Assembly (NCBI GenBank): GCA_964464825.1
Contig: CAYXKL010000002.1
Coordinates: 62,001 to 126,000 of the forward strand
From: DYJK01 sp964464825
GTDB taxonomy: Bacteria; Bacteroidota; Ignavibacteria; Ignavibacteriales; Melioribacteraceae
Direction: 5' to 3'
DNA length: 64,000 bases
The translations under genes were made by a program, and so were the position numbers. The notes below the pieces were generated by a model. It saw only the letters and a program-made list of their open reading frames with translations. It was not told the DNA's origin and did not search any database. Below are positions 17,097 to 25,605 of this stretch, piece by piece (positions within the stretch are counted from its first letter, which is position 1; each line of letters opens with the position of its first letter).

Positions 17097-18587
17097 ATGA
17101 ATAACTTCATTCCGGAAAATATTAATCATATAAAGAATCTTTCAAAAGAAGAATTTGAAGCATTATATCAATTCAGTCAGATCTTAAATTCTGCCGAGCA
17201 TCAGGATTCTCTTATAGAAGATACAATTGATGTGGTAATTAAAATTATAAATGCAGAAAGAGGTTTATTTGTAAGATATGATGAAACAACCGATAAATTT
17301 TCGATTATAACGGCAAGAAAAATTTCAAGCGAGAGCATTACTGATCTTACAGAATTTTCATCGGGGATTCTTCAAAAGGTAATCAAAGAAAAGAAACCGC
17401 TTCTCTACCACGATGTAATGAGCGACCCGAATCTTTCTCAGTTTGAAAGCGTCCAGATTCACAAAATTAAATCTGTAATTGGTGTTCCGATTATTCGTGA
17501 TAACAAAATATGGGGTGTGATAATAGCAGACAGCACTCTGGATAGAAGGGAATTCACAGAAGAAAATCTGATGTTCTTAAGTTTCTTTTCCAATCTGGTT
17601 TCTCTTGCACTTGATAGAATATTAAAGCTTGAGGAATTAGAAAAAGAGAACCAAATTCTCACTAATAAACTTCAATCATATTTTCAAATCCCGGAAATGA
17701 TTGGCGACAGTCCGGTTATGAAGCAGCTTTCTAATCTGCTTTACAAAGTAGCACTAACAGATGCTACCGTTCTTATAGTTGGTGAAAGCGGAACTGGAAA
17801 AGAAATTGCCGCCAAAGCAATTCATAATTTAAGTAAGAGAAAAGACAAACCGTTTCTTGCTCAATTTTGCGGATCTATTCCGGATAGTCTTTTAGAGAGC
17901 GAATTATTTGGTTATAAAAAAGGAGCATTCACTGGTGCCAACACAGATAAACAAGGTTTATTAGAAGCAGCAAACGAAGGAACATTTCTACTCGATGAAA
18001 TCGCTGATATATCTGTTGCTCTTCAAGCAAAATTATTACGTGTTTTAGAAAATCAAGAAATTATACGTTTGGGCGATACAAAAATCAAAAAAGTAGATGT
18101 TAGAATTATTACAGCAACAAACAAAGATCTGCAGACATTAGTTAAAGAAGGAACTTTTAGAGAAGATCTTTTTTACCGGTTAAATGTTTTCCCGATTAGG
18201 ATTCCACCGTTACGTGAAAGAAGAAGTGATATTCCATTGTTAGTCTATTATTTTATTAAAAAGATTGCTAAGAAAGAAATTGCAATAGATCCGTCAGCTA
18301 TCAAGAAATTAGAAAACTATTATTGGCCCGGAAACGTACGCCAGCTTATTAATGTTGTTCAGAGAGCAATAATATTGTGTGATAATAATAAAATACAATC
18401 CGAGCATATCATTCTTGAAGATAATCAGGATGTATCAACATTTAAGGGAACTCTTCAGGAGTTTGAAATGCTGCTTCTTAAAAAACGTTTGGAAGAATTC
18501 AATGGAAACCGTACATCAACCGCTAAATCACTTGATGTTTCCGTCAGATGGATACAGCTTAAACTAAAAGAAATGGGCGAGCAATAA
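17097..18587 (+). CDS. GAF-domain sigma-54-dependent transcriptional activator
   Basis: This 496-residue protein has an N-terminal GAF domain (about 20-180), a sigma-54-interacting AAA+ domain (about 200-425) and a Fis-type helix-turn-helix (about 455-496, ending VSVRWIQLKLKEMG). The AAA+ part has the Walker A GESGTGKE, the GAFTGA loop that contacts sigma-54 (ELFGYKKGAFTGA), the Walker B FLLDEI and an Arg-finger region. There is no receiver domain, so the signal probably comes through GAF ligand binding or the co-encoded kinase 3 nt downstream. A near-consensus sigma-54 promoter lies just after this operon at about 22432. Confidence 0.9.
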   Translation: MNNFIPENINHIKNLSKEEFEALYQFSQILNSAEHQDSLIEDTIDVVIKIINAERGLFVRYDETTDKFSIITARKISSESITDLTEFSSGILQKVIKEKKPLLYHDVMSDPNLSQFESVQIHKIKSVIGVPIIRDNKIWGVIIADSTLDRREFTEENLMFLSFFSNLVSLALDRILKLEELEKENQILTNKLQSYFQIPEMIGDSPVMKQLSNLLYKVALTDATVLIVGESGTGKEIAAKAIHNLSKRKDKPFLAQFCGSIPDSLLESELFGYKKGAFTGANTDKQGLLEAANEGTFLLDEIADISVALQAKLLRVLENQEIIRLGDTKIKKVDVRIITATNKDLQTLVKEGTFREDLFYRLNVFPIRIPPLRERRSDIPLLVYYFIKKIAKKEIAIDPSAIKKLENYYWPGNVRQLINVVQRAIILCDNNKIQSEHIILEDNQDVSTFKGTLQEFEMLLLKKRLEEFNGNRTSTAKSLDVSVRWIQLKLKEMGEQ

Positions 18588-18590
18588 AAA

Positions 18591-20177
18591 GTGCTTGGGA
18601 TAACAACCGAAATATTGTTTGATAAATTTGAGATTATTGAAGTACTCAAGAAAGATGAGCATGCTGCTGTTTTTTTAGCAAATCATGTTTACTTATCAAA
18701 GAAAATTATTCTTAAAGTACTCAACACTCAAAAAATTTCTGACCACGCTCTGGTTGAAAGATTCAAGAGGGAAGCAAAACTGCTTGCCAAATTAGATCAT
18801 CCAAACATTATTAAAGTTTTAGATTTCGGAATGCATAAAGAATACTTCTACATTTCGTTCGAATATATAGAAGGAATGAGTTTACGTAATCTGCTGAAGA
18901 CAAAAGAATTAACACTCGAACAAAAAGAAAAAATGATGATCCAGTTGATGAGAGCACTCCATTTTGCTCACAGCAATCAGATCATACACAGAGATATAAA
19001 ACCAGAAAACATTTTTATTGATAATAATCTAAATGTAAAACTCGGTGATTTTGGGTTGGCATTATCCTCCGAAGATAATTTTGTAACCAATCCTTATTCA
19101 ATTGTGGGTACTCCAAGCTATATGTCACCAGAACAAGTGCGCGGTGCAAAACTGACACCCCAAAGCGATCTTTTTTCCGCCGGAGTTGTTTTATCTGAAT
19201 TATTCACCGGCTCAAATCCCTTTTTAAAAGAAAATGTAAGTTTAACTTTAAATGAAATAATGGGATTTGATGAAACCACAATAAACTCAAAATTTGAAAC
19301 TCTGCCACAGCACATTAAAGATATACTTACTCATTTGCTCAAGAAGAATATTAACAACAGATATAATTCGGCAAAAGAAGTTTTAGCAGATCTGAAAGAT
19401 GATATCGAACAAAACCAGATTACACTAAATGATGTTCAAAATCAGAATGGTAATGATAAACGAAAATGGATTTTGGGATTGATATCAATAATAATCGTAG
19501 TACTGATAATTATTTATTTACAAAGTGATAACGGAATTGTAAATCGAGACAATCAATCAGTAGACCCGGCTACTCAAAAAAGCGAATTGCAAAACGGTAA
19601 TGGCACTAAACCATTAAATTCAGATAATCAGTTGCCGCTTGAAGATCAAATTAATAATGATAATATTGGAGAGCCATTACTAACAGATACTACACAAATT
19701 AATAACGATACAAGTGTTAACAATCAAGAAACACCAGCAGTTATTAGATACGGAAGTTTTTATGTTGCTACAATACCGAGTGCAGAAATTTATGTTGATG
19801 GTGAGAAAATCGAAACGACACCTATGAGCAGACCAATTTCGCTTACAGAAGGAGACCACACTTTAAAACTTGTAAGCTTAAATAAAGATTATCCAATTTA
19901 CACTTCAATTATTAACATAAAAAGGAATGAAATTACACGGTTTAATTTGTTATTTGATTCATTACTCGGTTATATAAATTGCGATGTAAGACCATTCGGA
20001 TCAATTTATGTTAACAATGATTATAAAGGAGAAACACCGCCTCCATTAAAATTAATTAGAGTTAAACCTGGTCCAACTAGATTGACAATAAAAAATCCTA
20101 ATTTTAAAGAAATAGACACTCTATTTAATATTAATAAAGGAGACACGCTGAATTTTAGATTTACATTAAAGAAATAG
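18591..20177 (+). CDS. Transmembrane Ser/Thr protein kinase with PEGA domains
   Basis: The cytosolic kinase domain (about 10-275) has the ATP Lys in IILKVLN, the catalytic loop HRDIKPENIF (Asp about 135), DFG in LGDFGLALS and GTPSYMSPEQ before the APE-like region. One transmembrane helix (about 294-312) leads to a periplasmic part: an Asn/Gln-rich linker and two PEGA-type repeats (about 389-455 and 460-528; AEIYVDGEKIETTP, GSIYVNNDYKGETPP). PEGA domains often bind the cell envelope. The start is GTG, 3 nt after the sigma-54 activator, so the two are almost surely co-translated. The GAF activator is the obvious candidate substrate; that is inference. Confidence 0.88.
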   Translation: MLGITTEILFDKFEIIEVLKKDEHAAVFLANHVYLSKKIILKVLNTQKISDHALVERFKREAKLLAKLDHPNIIKVLDFGMHKEYFYISFEYIEGMSLRNLLKTKELTLEQKEKMMIQLMRALHFAHSNQIIHRDIKPENIFIDNNLNVKLGDFGLALSSEDNFVTNPYSIVGTPSYMSPEQVRGAKLTPQSDLFSAGVVLSELFTGSNPFLKENVSLTLNEIMGFDETTINSKFETLPQHIKDILTHLLKKNINNRYNSAKEVLADLKDDIEQNQITLNDVQNQNGNDKRKWILGLISIIIVVLIIIYLQSDNGIVNRDNQSVDPATQKSELQNGNGTKPLNSDNQLPLEDQINNDNIGEPLLTDTTQINNDTSVNNQETPAVIRYGSFYVATIPSAEIYVDGEKIETTPMSRPISLTEGDHTLKLVSLNKDYPIYTSIINIKRNEITRFNLLFDSLLGYINCDVRPFGSIYVNNDYKGETPPPLKLIRVKPGPTRLTIKNPNFKEIDTLFNINKGDTLNFRFTLKK

Positions 20178-20217
20178 AAATGTTGTGGTACAAAAATTGA
20201 CCACCAAAGAATAAAGA

Positions 20218-21489
20218 ATGATACAAATCATGAAAAAACTTTTAATTATAATATTACTCTTAACAGCATCCGAAAATTTTTCTCAAGGATTTTGGAAAGT
20301 AATTGGTAAAATGCCACACCCAGTCTCGGGTGGAGGAGTAGTATTATACGATAATAAAATTTATATCATCGGCGGTTATTCAGACTCATTACAAAGCGCT
20401 GTCGATTGGATTCAGGAATTTGATCCAAACGTTGCAGTTAATTCTTGGAAGATAGTTGGAAATATTAATCAGCCGCGCAATCAGGTTGTTGCAGAGGTCT
20501 GGAATTCTTATGTAATGTTTTTTGGTGGCGTTGATTACACCTCAGCAGACAGAAATAATTTAGAGTTCTGGAATTTTGTTGAATTTGAAAATCCGAATAC
20601 ATTTGACACAAAAGATAATTTCGGTCGTTCACTATCTACCGGTCATATCAAAGATAATAAGTTATATATTATAGGCGGTAATCCTATTGATGCAAATAGT
20701 ACTTTACCATTTATTACTGAATATGATTTAATAGAGAAGAATTTCACATTCTCATACGAATCATCAGAAGCACCTCAACAGCATATGACGTTTTTACTTG
20801 GGGACAACATTTATATCTTTGGCGGATACTATAATTATATTAGAAATAATATCCGGAAATTTAATGTTAATACTAAAGAATATGTTTTAATGAACGAGAA
20901 ACTAATAACCCCACGTGCCGGCGGAGCCGCCGTTTACAATACTATAAAAAAACGCGGATACATAATTGGTGGTTATAATGAAGAAAATCGTTCCTTAAAA
21001 ACAGTCGAGGAGATTACCCTAAATACAAATACCGGTGCTCTGAACATTAAAAATTTTCCTCAACTTAATTTTGAAAGATCTAGCCCGGTTGTTGTAAATT
21101 ATTTAAGTACTATCGTAGTTTTTGGAGGCAGAGATTTAGATGGCAATGTTGTTCGTGATGTTGAAATATATATAGATACCACCACAAGTGTTGATGATAA
21201 CATAATGCCGACTGAAATAAAATTGTATCAGAACTATCCGAATCCTTTTAACCCGACTACAAAAATCACGTTTGATCTTAAAAAAACCTTATATATTTCT
21301 CTTGATATTTACTCTGCATTAGGAGAACATATTGTTACTCTGCAAAAAGGGGAGTTTATGCCAGGCAGTTATTCAACAGTTTGGAACGGTAAGGATAAAA
21401 ACAATAATGATGTTTCAAGCGGAGTTTTCTTTTACCGGTTAAGCGCTGGTAATTATGTTCAAACAAAAAAGATGCTGCTTATTAAATGA
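20218..21489 (+). CDS. Secreted kelch-repeat protein with T9SS sorting domain
   Basis: After a signal peptide (MKKLLIIILLLTASENFSQ) come kelch-type blades, each with a GG doublet: KIYIIGGYSD, YVMFFGGVD, KLYIIGGNP, NIYIFGGYY, RGYIIGGYNEENR and TIVVFGGRD. This predicts a beta-propeller. The last 80 residues are a T9SS type A sorting domain (YQNYPNPFNPTTKITFDL to QTKKMLLIK), so the protein is exported to the cell surface. ATG 20230 (the MKK) is an equally good start, since neither ATG has a strong ribosome site. It overlaps the next gene by 4 nt and is 40 nt from the kinase gene. Confidence 0.8.
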   Translation: MIQIMKKLLIIILLLTASENFSQGFWKVIGKMPHPVSGGGVVLYDNKIYIIGGYSDSLQSAVDWIQEFDPNVAVNSWKIVGNINQPRNQVVAEVWNSYVMFFGGVDYTSADRNNLEFWNFVEFENPNTFDTKDNFGRSLSTGHIKDNKLYIIGGNPIDANSTLPFITEYDLIEKNFTFSYESSEAPQQHMTFLLGDNIYIFGGYYNYIRNNIRKFNVNTKEYVLMNEKLITPRAGGAAVYNTIKKRGYIIGGYNEENRSLKTVEEITLNTNTGALNIKNFPQLNFERSSPVVVNYLSTIVVFGGRDLDGNVVRDVEIYIDTTTSVDDNIMPTEIKLYQNYPNPFNPTTKITFDLKKTLYISLDIYSALGEHIVTLQKGEFMPGSYSTVWNGKDKNNNDVSSGVFFYRLSAGNYVQTKKMLLIK

Positions 21490-22301
21490 TTAAGAGACTA
21501 CTTTTCTTAACATACACCTTTTTATTATTTACTTCTGTGCTTTCCGCGCAAGAAGTTACATACGAAAAAATCAAAAACGAATATCTTTCTTTCGAATACG
21601 AAAGAGTGATTCAACTTTCAGGAAATTTTCTTAAGCAATCTGGCATAGAAGATACTATTAAAATAGATGTTCATTTTATGAGAGCAATCTCATTCTATTC
21701 AATAGCAGTTGAAGATTCGGCCATTTCAAATTTTTTAAGCATATTAAAAATCAATAAAAATTACATACCCGATCCCCAAAATATTTCCCCGAAAATAATT
21801 ACACTATATGATAAGGTAAAAAGTGATTATCTAAAAAGTATAGAACCGCCATCGGTTATCTCTGATTCCTTAAAACAGATTCAAAACTCTCCAGAATATA
21901 TTCGTCAACAAATGAAAATTTCAATTATGAAAAACATTGCTCTGCCGGGGCTCGGACAAATTCACAAAGAAGATTTACCAAAAGGATATTTACTTACAGC
22001 TGCTTCGGGAATAAATTTAGCTGCTATGATCTATTTCATATTTGATGCAAATAATAAATCGAATTTATACCTGAACGAAACAAACAAAGATTTAATTCAG
22101 GAAAAATATAATGATTATAATTCCTCTTATAAAATAAGAAATCTCTTAATAGCATCGTATGCAATTATTTGGATTTACAGCCAACTCGATTTGCTTCTAT
22201 TTAAAAATACATTAACCGATATTGACACAGCTACAAACGATAATTTTTTAATGAACTCAAGCGGAAATGATGTGTGGTTGGGTTATAAAATCTGTTTCTA
22301 A
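21486..22301 (+). CDS. DUF5683-like membrane protein with helical N-terminal domain
   Basis: A signal peptide (to VLSAQ) is followed by a helical, TPR-like segment (about 25-110: YERVIQLSGNFLKQS, RAISFYSIAVEDSAISNFL). Next come a PGLGQIHKEDLPKGYLL motif typical of DUF5683-type membrane proteins and two membrane helices (about 162-182 and 218-238). The start ATGA overlaps the kelch-protein stop. It is the last gene of the lipoprotein-activator-kinase-kelch operon. A periplasm-facing role in the envelope is inferred; the function is unknown. Confidence 0.6.
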   Translation: MIKRLLFLTYTFLLFTSVLSAQEVTYEKIKNEYLSFEYERVIQLSGNFLKQSGIEDTIKIDVHFMRAISFYSIAVEDSAISNFLSILKINKNYIPDPQNISPKIITLYDKVKSDYLKSIEPPSVISDSLKQIQNSPEYIRQQMKISIMKNIALPGLGQIHKEDLPKGYLLTAASGINLAAMIYFIFDANNKSNLYLNETNKDLIQEKYNDYNSSYKIRNLLIASYAIIWIYSQLDLLLFKNTLTDIDTATNDNFLMNSSGNDVWLGYKICF

Positions 22302-22431
22302 AATAGGGCACAATTTTCATACTATACGAAAATAATTCGCTATCGCTTTGTTTATCCCTTTCAATAGTTAGCACTTCCTTTCATTTTTAATCGAAAAGAT
22401 ATTAGTTAGTCTTGATGATTAAAGATTAATG

Positions 22432-22448
22432 TGGCATATCATTTGCAT
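22432..22448 (+). promoter_or_regulatory. Predicted sigma-54 (-24/-12) promoter
   Basis: TGGCATA-N4-TTGCAT matches the sigma-54 consensus TGGCACG-N4-TTGCW at every invariant base. GG is at 22433-22434 and GC at 22445-22446, exactly 12 nt apart. Transcription should start near 22458. It lies 130 nt after the operon encoding a sigma-54 activator. Confidence 0.65.
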
Positions 22449-22457
22449 AAATTGTTA

Positions 22458-22536
22458 CACACACACACATGGACTCCGTCCTTAAGATTGGCGAAGGGGA
22501 AAAAGTTTTATTAATGTACCTTCGCCTTCTTTTTTT
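22458..22536 (+). ncRNA. Predicted sigma-54-driven small RNA or terminated leader
   Basis: Between the -24/-12 promoter and the terminator lies a stretch of about 80 nt. It opens with a CA-repeat, then a 4-bp hairpin (GGAC/GTCC, 22471-22481), then the terminator stem. This is the layout of a short regulatory RNA. It could instead be an attenuated leader of the STAS gene at 22693. A 29-codon frame starts at ATG 22469 but has no ribosome site and runs through the terminator, so I do not call it a gene. The exact ends are inferred. Confidence 0.4.
22490..22536 (+). terminator. Strong Rho-independent terminator of the short transcript
   Basis: GGCGAAGG (22490-22497) and CCTTCGCC (22519-22526) form a perfect 8-bp stem around a 21-nt loop, followed by TTCTTTTTTT. 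No annotated gene ends nearby; the last stop codon is 190 nt upstream. Confidence 0.75.
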
Positions 22537-22628
22537 AAACAATTCATTTGAACCTTAAATCATACATACGAAACTTTAATTTAAACTTGCCATTATTAAG
22601 GTATAGTATTAATAATTCTTAAGTTTCT

Positions 22629-22644
22629 AATTATTGCAATAATT
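22629..22644. promoter_or_regulatory. Perfect 16-bp palindrome upstream of the STAS gene
   Basis: AATTATTGCAATAATT is a perfect palindrome 48 nt before the STAS start. Its size and position fit a dimeric regulator's operator, but the regulator is unknown and AT-rich palindromes occur by chance. Confidence 0.35.
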
Positions 22645-22692
22645 TATATATTGGTTCCTCAAAAAACAGAATACTGAATCTAATAGAGATTT

Positions 22693-23064
22693 ATGGAATT
22701 TAAATTAGAAAAATATGAGGACGTAGCAGTAATACATGTATTTTTAAATAGAGCCACACTTGCCAAAGCAGTAAAATTCAAAGAGTTTGTCACAGATATT
22801 ATAAACAGCGGTACAAACAAGCTGATTATAGATTTAGGTATTTGCGAATATCTGGACTCAACCTTTCTTGGCGCAATGGTAGCATTATTAAAAAAAGTAA
22901 ATTCAATGAACGGTGATCTGCGGTTGGTTTATAACAAAGATATGCCATCATTAGTTTTTGTAATAACCAGAATGGATAAGGTATTCAAGATTTTTAATCA
23001 GTTAGATGAAGCGCTAACGAGTTTTAATGTCTCCGGTCAGAAACCAACACTTCAATGGAAATAG
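22693..23064 (+). CDS. STAS-domain anti-sigma-factor antagonist-like protein
   Basis: This 123-residue protein is a single STAS domain. The phosphorylatable serine is expected at S56 in the loop EYLDSTFLGAMV, the position used in SpoIIAA/RsbV. In partner switching the dephosphorylated form binds a HATPase kinase/anti-sigma factor, and a PPM phosphatase reverses the phosphorylation. A close paralogue lies at 29316 with the same DSTFLG loop at the same residue number, next to a REC-PPM phosphatase. No Shine-Dalgarno is obvious. Confidence 0.85.
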   Translation: MEFKLEKYEDVAVIHVFLNRATLAKAVKFKEFVTDIINSGTNKLIIDLGICEYLDSTFLGAMVALLKKVNSMNGDLRLVYNKDMPSLVFVITRMDKVFKIFNQLDEALTSFNVSGQKPTLQWK

Positions 23065-24282
23065 TTATTCATCTACCTCAATAATTTTATAAACTTTATC
23101 ATATTCACGTACACGTTCATTACACTCAATAGTTATTTTTGTGCCTTTATGTGCTGCGGTAATCTCCTCAGTCTCGCTAATAATTTTTTTGATTTGAATT
23201 TCAACAGTCCCAGTTGTGTTACCAATAATATAGATTGAATCACCAAGACTAATAGTGCCAGCCATAATTTCTATATAAGCAATTTTATTCTTCTGATAAT
23301 AATTCAGAACTTTTCCCACATAAACTTTTCGGGTAGTTGCAATACTACCGTAAATTTTTGAATAACTTTCACTGCCCGGTTCGCCCAAATAAAAACCAGG
23401 GGAAAAACCACGGTTGTACACTTTGCCTAGCTCATTAATAAATTCAGTTTTTATATCATCCGTTAATCTATTTTCAAAATAATAATCAATAGCTTTTCTG
23501 TATGTGTTTACAACTTTGGCTATATATTCTGGACTCCTTTTTCTTCCTTCAATTTTAAATGAATCAATACCAGATTCAATTAATTTTTCTATAAAAGGAA
23601 TTGTACAAAGATCTTTTGGCGACATAACATAATCTTCACCAAGAACAAGAGAATAATTTTCTTCTTTATCAATTATCTCATATTCTCTTCTGCACGGTTG
23701 TAAACATTCGCCCCTATTAGCACTCTTGCCAAAAATTTCATGACTCATAAAACATCTTCCACTAACCGCTATACACATCGCTCCATGAACAAATGTTTCA
23801 ATTTCTATTGTTGTTTTATTTCTAATCTCACGGATTTTATCTAAAGTGCATTCGCGTGCCAGTACTATTCTTTTTGCCCCAAGATTTTCGAAGAACTTTA
23901 CAGAACCCGAATTTGAAATAGATGCTTGCGTACTAATGCAGAAAGGTACAGAATATTCTTTACATTTATTAATTACTGAAAAATCCCAGCAAATTATCAT
24001 ATCAACACCGGCATATTTTGCTAATCTAATTATTTGGTCCAAATCATCAAGTTCATTTTCAAATACAATTGTGTTAAGAGTTAGATGCACTTTAACGTTT
24101 TTATTTTTGCAGTAGGATACAATTTCATTTAATTCATTAATGCTGAAATTATTTGCCATAGCACGCATGTTCAGTTTCTCAACACCTAAATAAACTGCAT
24201 CTGCACCGGCATTTATTGCTGAGTTAAGCATACTCCAATCGCCGGCGGGAGCTAATAGTTCTGGTTTTTTCATTATTAACAT
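23065..24282 (-). CDS. U32-family peptidase-like RNA-modification protein
   Basis: The 405-residue protein begins PELLAPAGDWSMLNSAINAGADAVYLG, the U32 TIM-barrel start. It has the FVHGAMCIAVSGRC motif and the CLQPCRREY cysteines, where related proteins bind an iron-sulfur cluster. Family members in E. coli (TrhP, RlhA, UbiU/UbiV) act in tRNA or rRNA hydroxylation or oxygen-independent ubiquinone hydroxylation rather than proteolysis. The length and C-terminal barrel fit the TrhP/RlhA side, but the substrate cannot be fixed. The start is ATG 24282 or ATG 24273; neither has a clear ribosome site. It ends directly against the STAS gene, tail to tail. Confidence 0.85.
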   Translation of the reverse strand: MLIMKKPELLAPAGDWSMLNSAINAGADAVYLGVEKLNMRAMANNFSINELNEIVSYCKNKNVKVHLTLNTIVFENELDDLDQIIRLAKYAGVDMIICWDFSVINKCKEYSVPFCISTQASISNSGSVKFFENLGAKRIVLARECTLDKIREIRNKTTIEIETFVHGAMCIAVSGRCFMSHEIFGKSANRGECLQPCRREYEIIDKEENYSLVLGEDYVMSPKDLCTIPFIEKLIESGIDSFKIEGRKRSPEYIAKVVNTYRKAIDYYFENRLTDDIKTEFINELGKVYNRGFSPGFYLGEPGSESYSKIYGSIATTRKVYVGKVLNYYQKNKIAYIEIMAGTISLGDSIYIIGNTTGTVEIQIKKIISETEEITAAHKGTKITIECNERVREYDKVYKIIEVDE

Positions 24283-24406
24283 GTCTGTTGTTTACAATTG
24301 TAATGCAAAATTATTGATTATTATTAATTAAAGTATTGCCCCAATCTAAATAATTTGTAAGATTGTAATTATGTAAGGTATTTTTACAAAGGAATTCTGG
24401 AATATT

Positions 24407-25528
24407 ATGCATAGAAATTTTTATTTGGCATTAGTTGGAATAAGCATCGGAGGGATAGGGTTTGGATTAATAACACCAGTAACAGTACTATTATTAGAAC
24501 AGAATAATGTATCAAGTTTTATAAATGGCTCACTTACATTTTCAAATTGTCTAAGCATTTTCATATTCTCAAGATTCTCCGGCAGATTAATAGATAAATA
24601 CAATATTAAAAAAATATTGATCATAGGTTTATTCATCTGGATGCTCGGGGCTTTTGGTCATATTTACTGGTATAACTATTGGCTACTATTTCCTATTAAA
24701 TTTATTATGGGAATTGGCGGAACATTTGTTTTTGTATCAACCGAAGTTATGATTAATTATTACAGCAACGAAACTAATCGTGGAAAAAATATAGGTTTAT
24801 ATGTAGTTCTGCTTTCAGTTGGCATTGCAATCGGCTCTTTATTGATATGGACTATAGAAATTACCGAATGGATTCCGTTCGTAATAGGTGGATCGATAAT
24901 GTTTGTTGTACTTCTAATACAAACTTTTTTTCTTGAAGAAATTCAAATTTCTAATAACAACACAATTCCAGCAAAAATGCCTATAAATAAAATGCCGCTG
25001 ATCAGTTTATTAGCAGCTTCTTTTTATGGATTATTAGAATCCTCAGTGGTTGTTGCTTTACCTCTTTATGGATTGCGTAACGGATTTACTTCAAATGAAG
25101 TATCATTTATGCTTGCTTCATTTGTTATCGGCGGGATAGTTCTTTTATATATAATCGGAACAATTTCCGATAGATATAATCGTTATAACCTATTGTTGGT
25201 TAATTCGGTTATCTTAGCTGTTATGCTTATAATTCCAGCAATGGTAATTAGATTGGATATTTTAATAATTGTCTTCTTTTTAATTGGCGGTATTGTACCG
25301 GCATTTTATACTGTTGGATTAAACTATACAGTAGAAAAAGTTGATAAGCAATTTATGGCACAAGCAAATGGCTACTATTTAATGATGTATGGTGCCGGAA
25401 CTTTAATTGGTCCAATAGCCGGTTCTTTTTTGATTGAGGTTGATAAGCAAATGGGCTACTGGTTTGCGGTTGCATCTCTTTCTGTACTTTTTTTTCTTGT
25501 ATTTATGTGGAATAAAAATCAGAGGTAA
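24407..25528 (+). CDS. Major facilitator superfamily transporter
   Basis: The 373 residues are strongly hydrophobic with about 11-12 predicted helices. The MFS loop 2-3 motif is visible after helix 2 (SGRLIDKYNIKKILIIG) and in the second half (GTISDRYNRYNLLLV). The first helix contains GISIGGIGFGLITPV. Sequence alone does not name the substrate; small drug-efflux-type MFS proteins have this size. AAAGGAATTC lies upstream of the ATG at a longish spacing. It stands between the U32 gene and the histidine-kinase operon. Confidence 0.82.
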   Translation: MHRNFYLALVGISIGGIGFGLITPVTVLLLEQNNVSSFINGSLTFSNCLSIFIFSRFSGRLIDKYNIKKILIIGLFIWMLGAFGHIYWYNYWLLFPIKFIMGIGGTFVFVSTEVMINYYSNETNRGKNIGLYVVLLSVGIAIGSLLIWTIEITEWIPFVIGGSIMFVVLLIQTFFLEEIQISNNNTIPAKMPINKMPLISLLAASFYGLLESSVVVALPLYGLRNGFTSNEVSFMLASFVIGGIVLLYIIGTISDRYNRYNLLLVNSVILAVMLIIPAMVIRLDILIIVFFLIGGIVPAFYTVGLNYTVEKVDKQFMAQANGYYLMMYGAGTLIGPIAGSFLIEVDKQMGYWFAVASLSVLFFLVFMWNKNQR

Positions 25529-25605
25529 GTAATACTAGTTATATATTTACTCGATTGAATTTCTTATTTTAATAATAGTATTCTTATGAGTAATGATTCC
25601 AATTT

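Noticed and set aside
22456..22470. CA dinucleotide run as a phase-variable repeat
   Set aside because: It is short and not inside a coding frame; more likely the 5' part of the predicted small RNA.
22469..22558. A 29-codon frame in the sigma-54 transcript
   Set aside because: It has no ribosome site and crosses the terminator, so full-length translation is unlikely.
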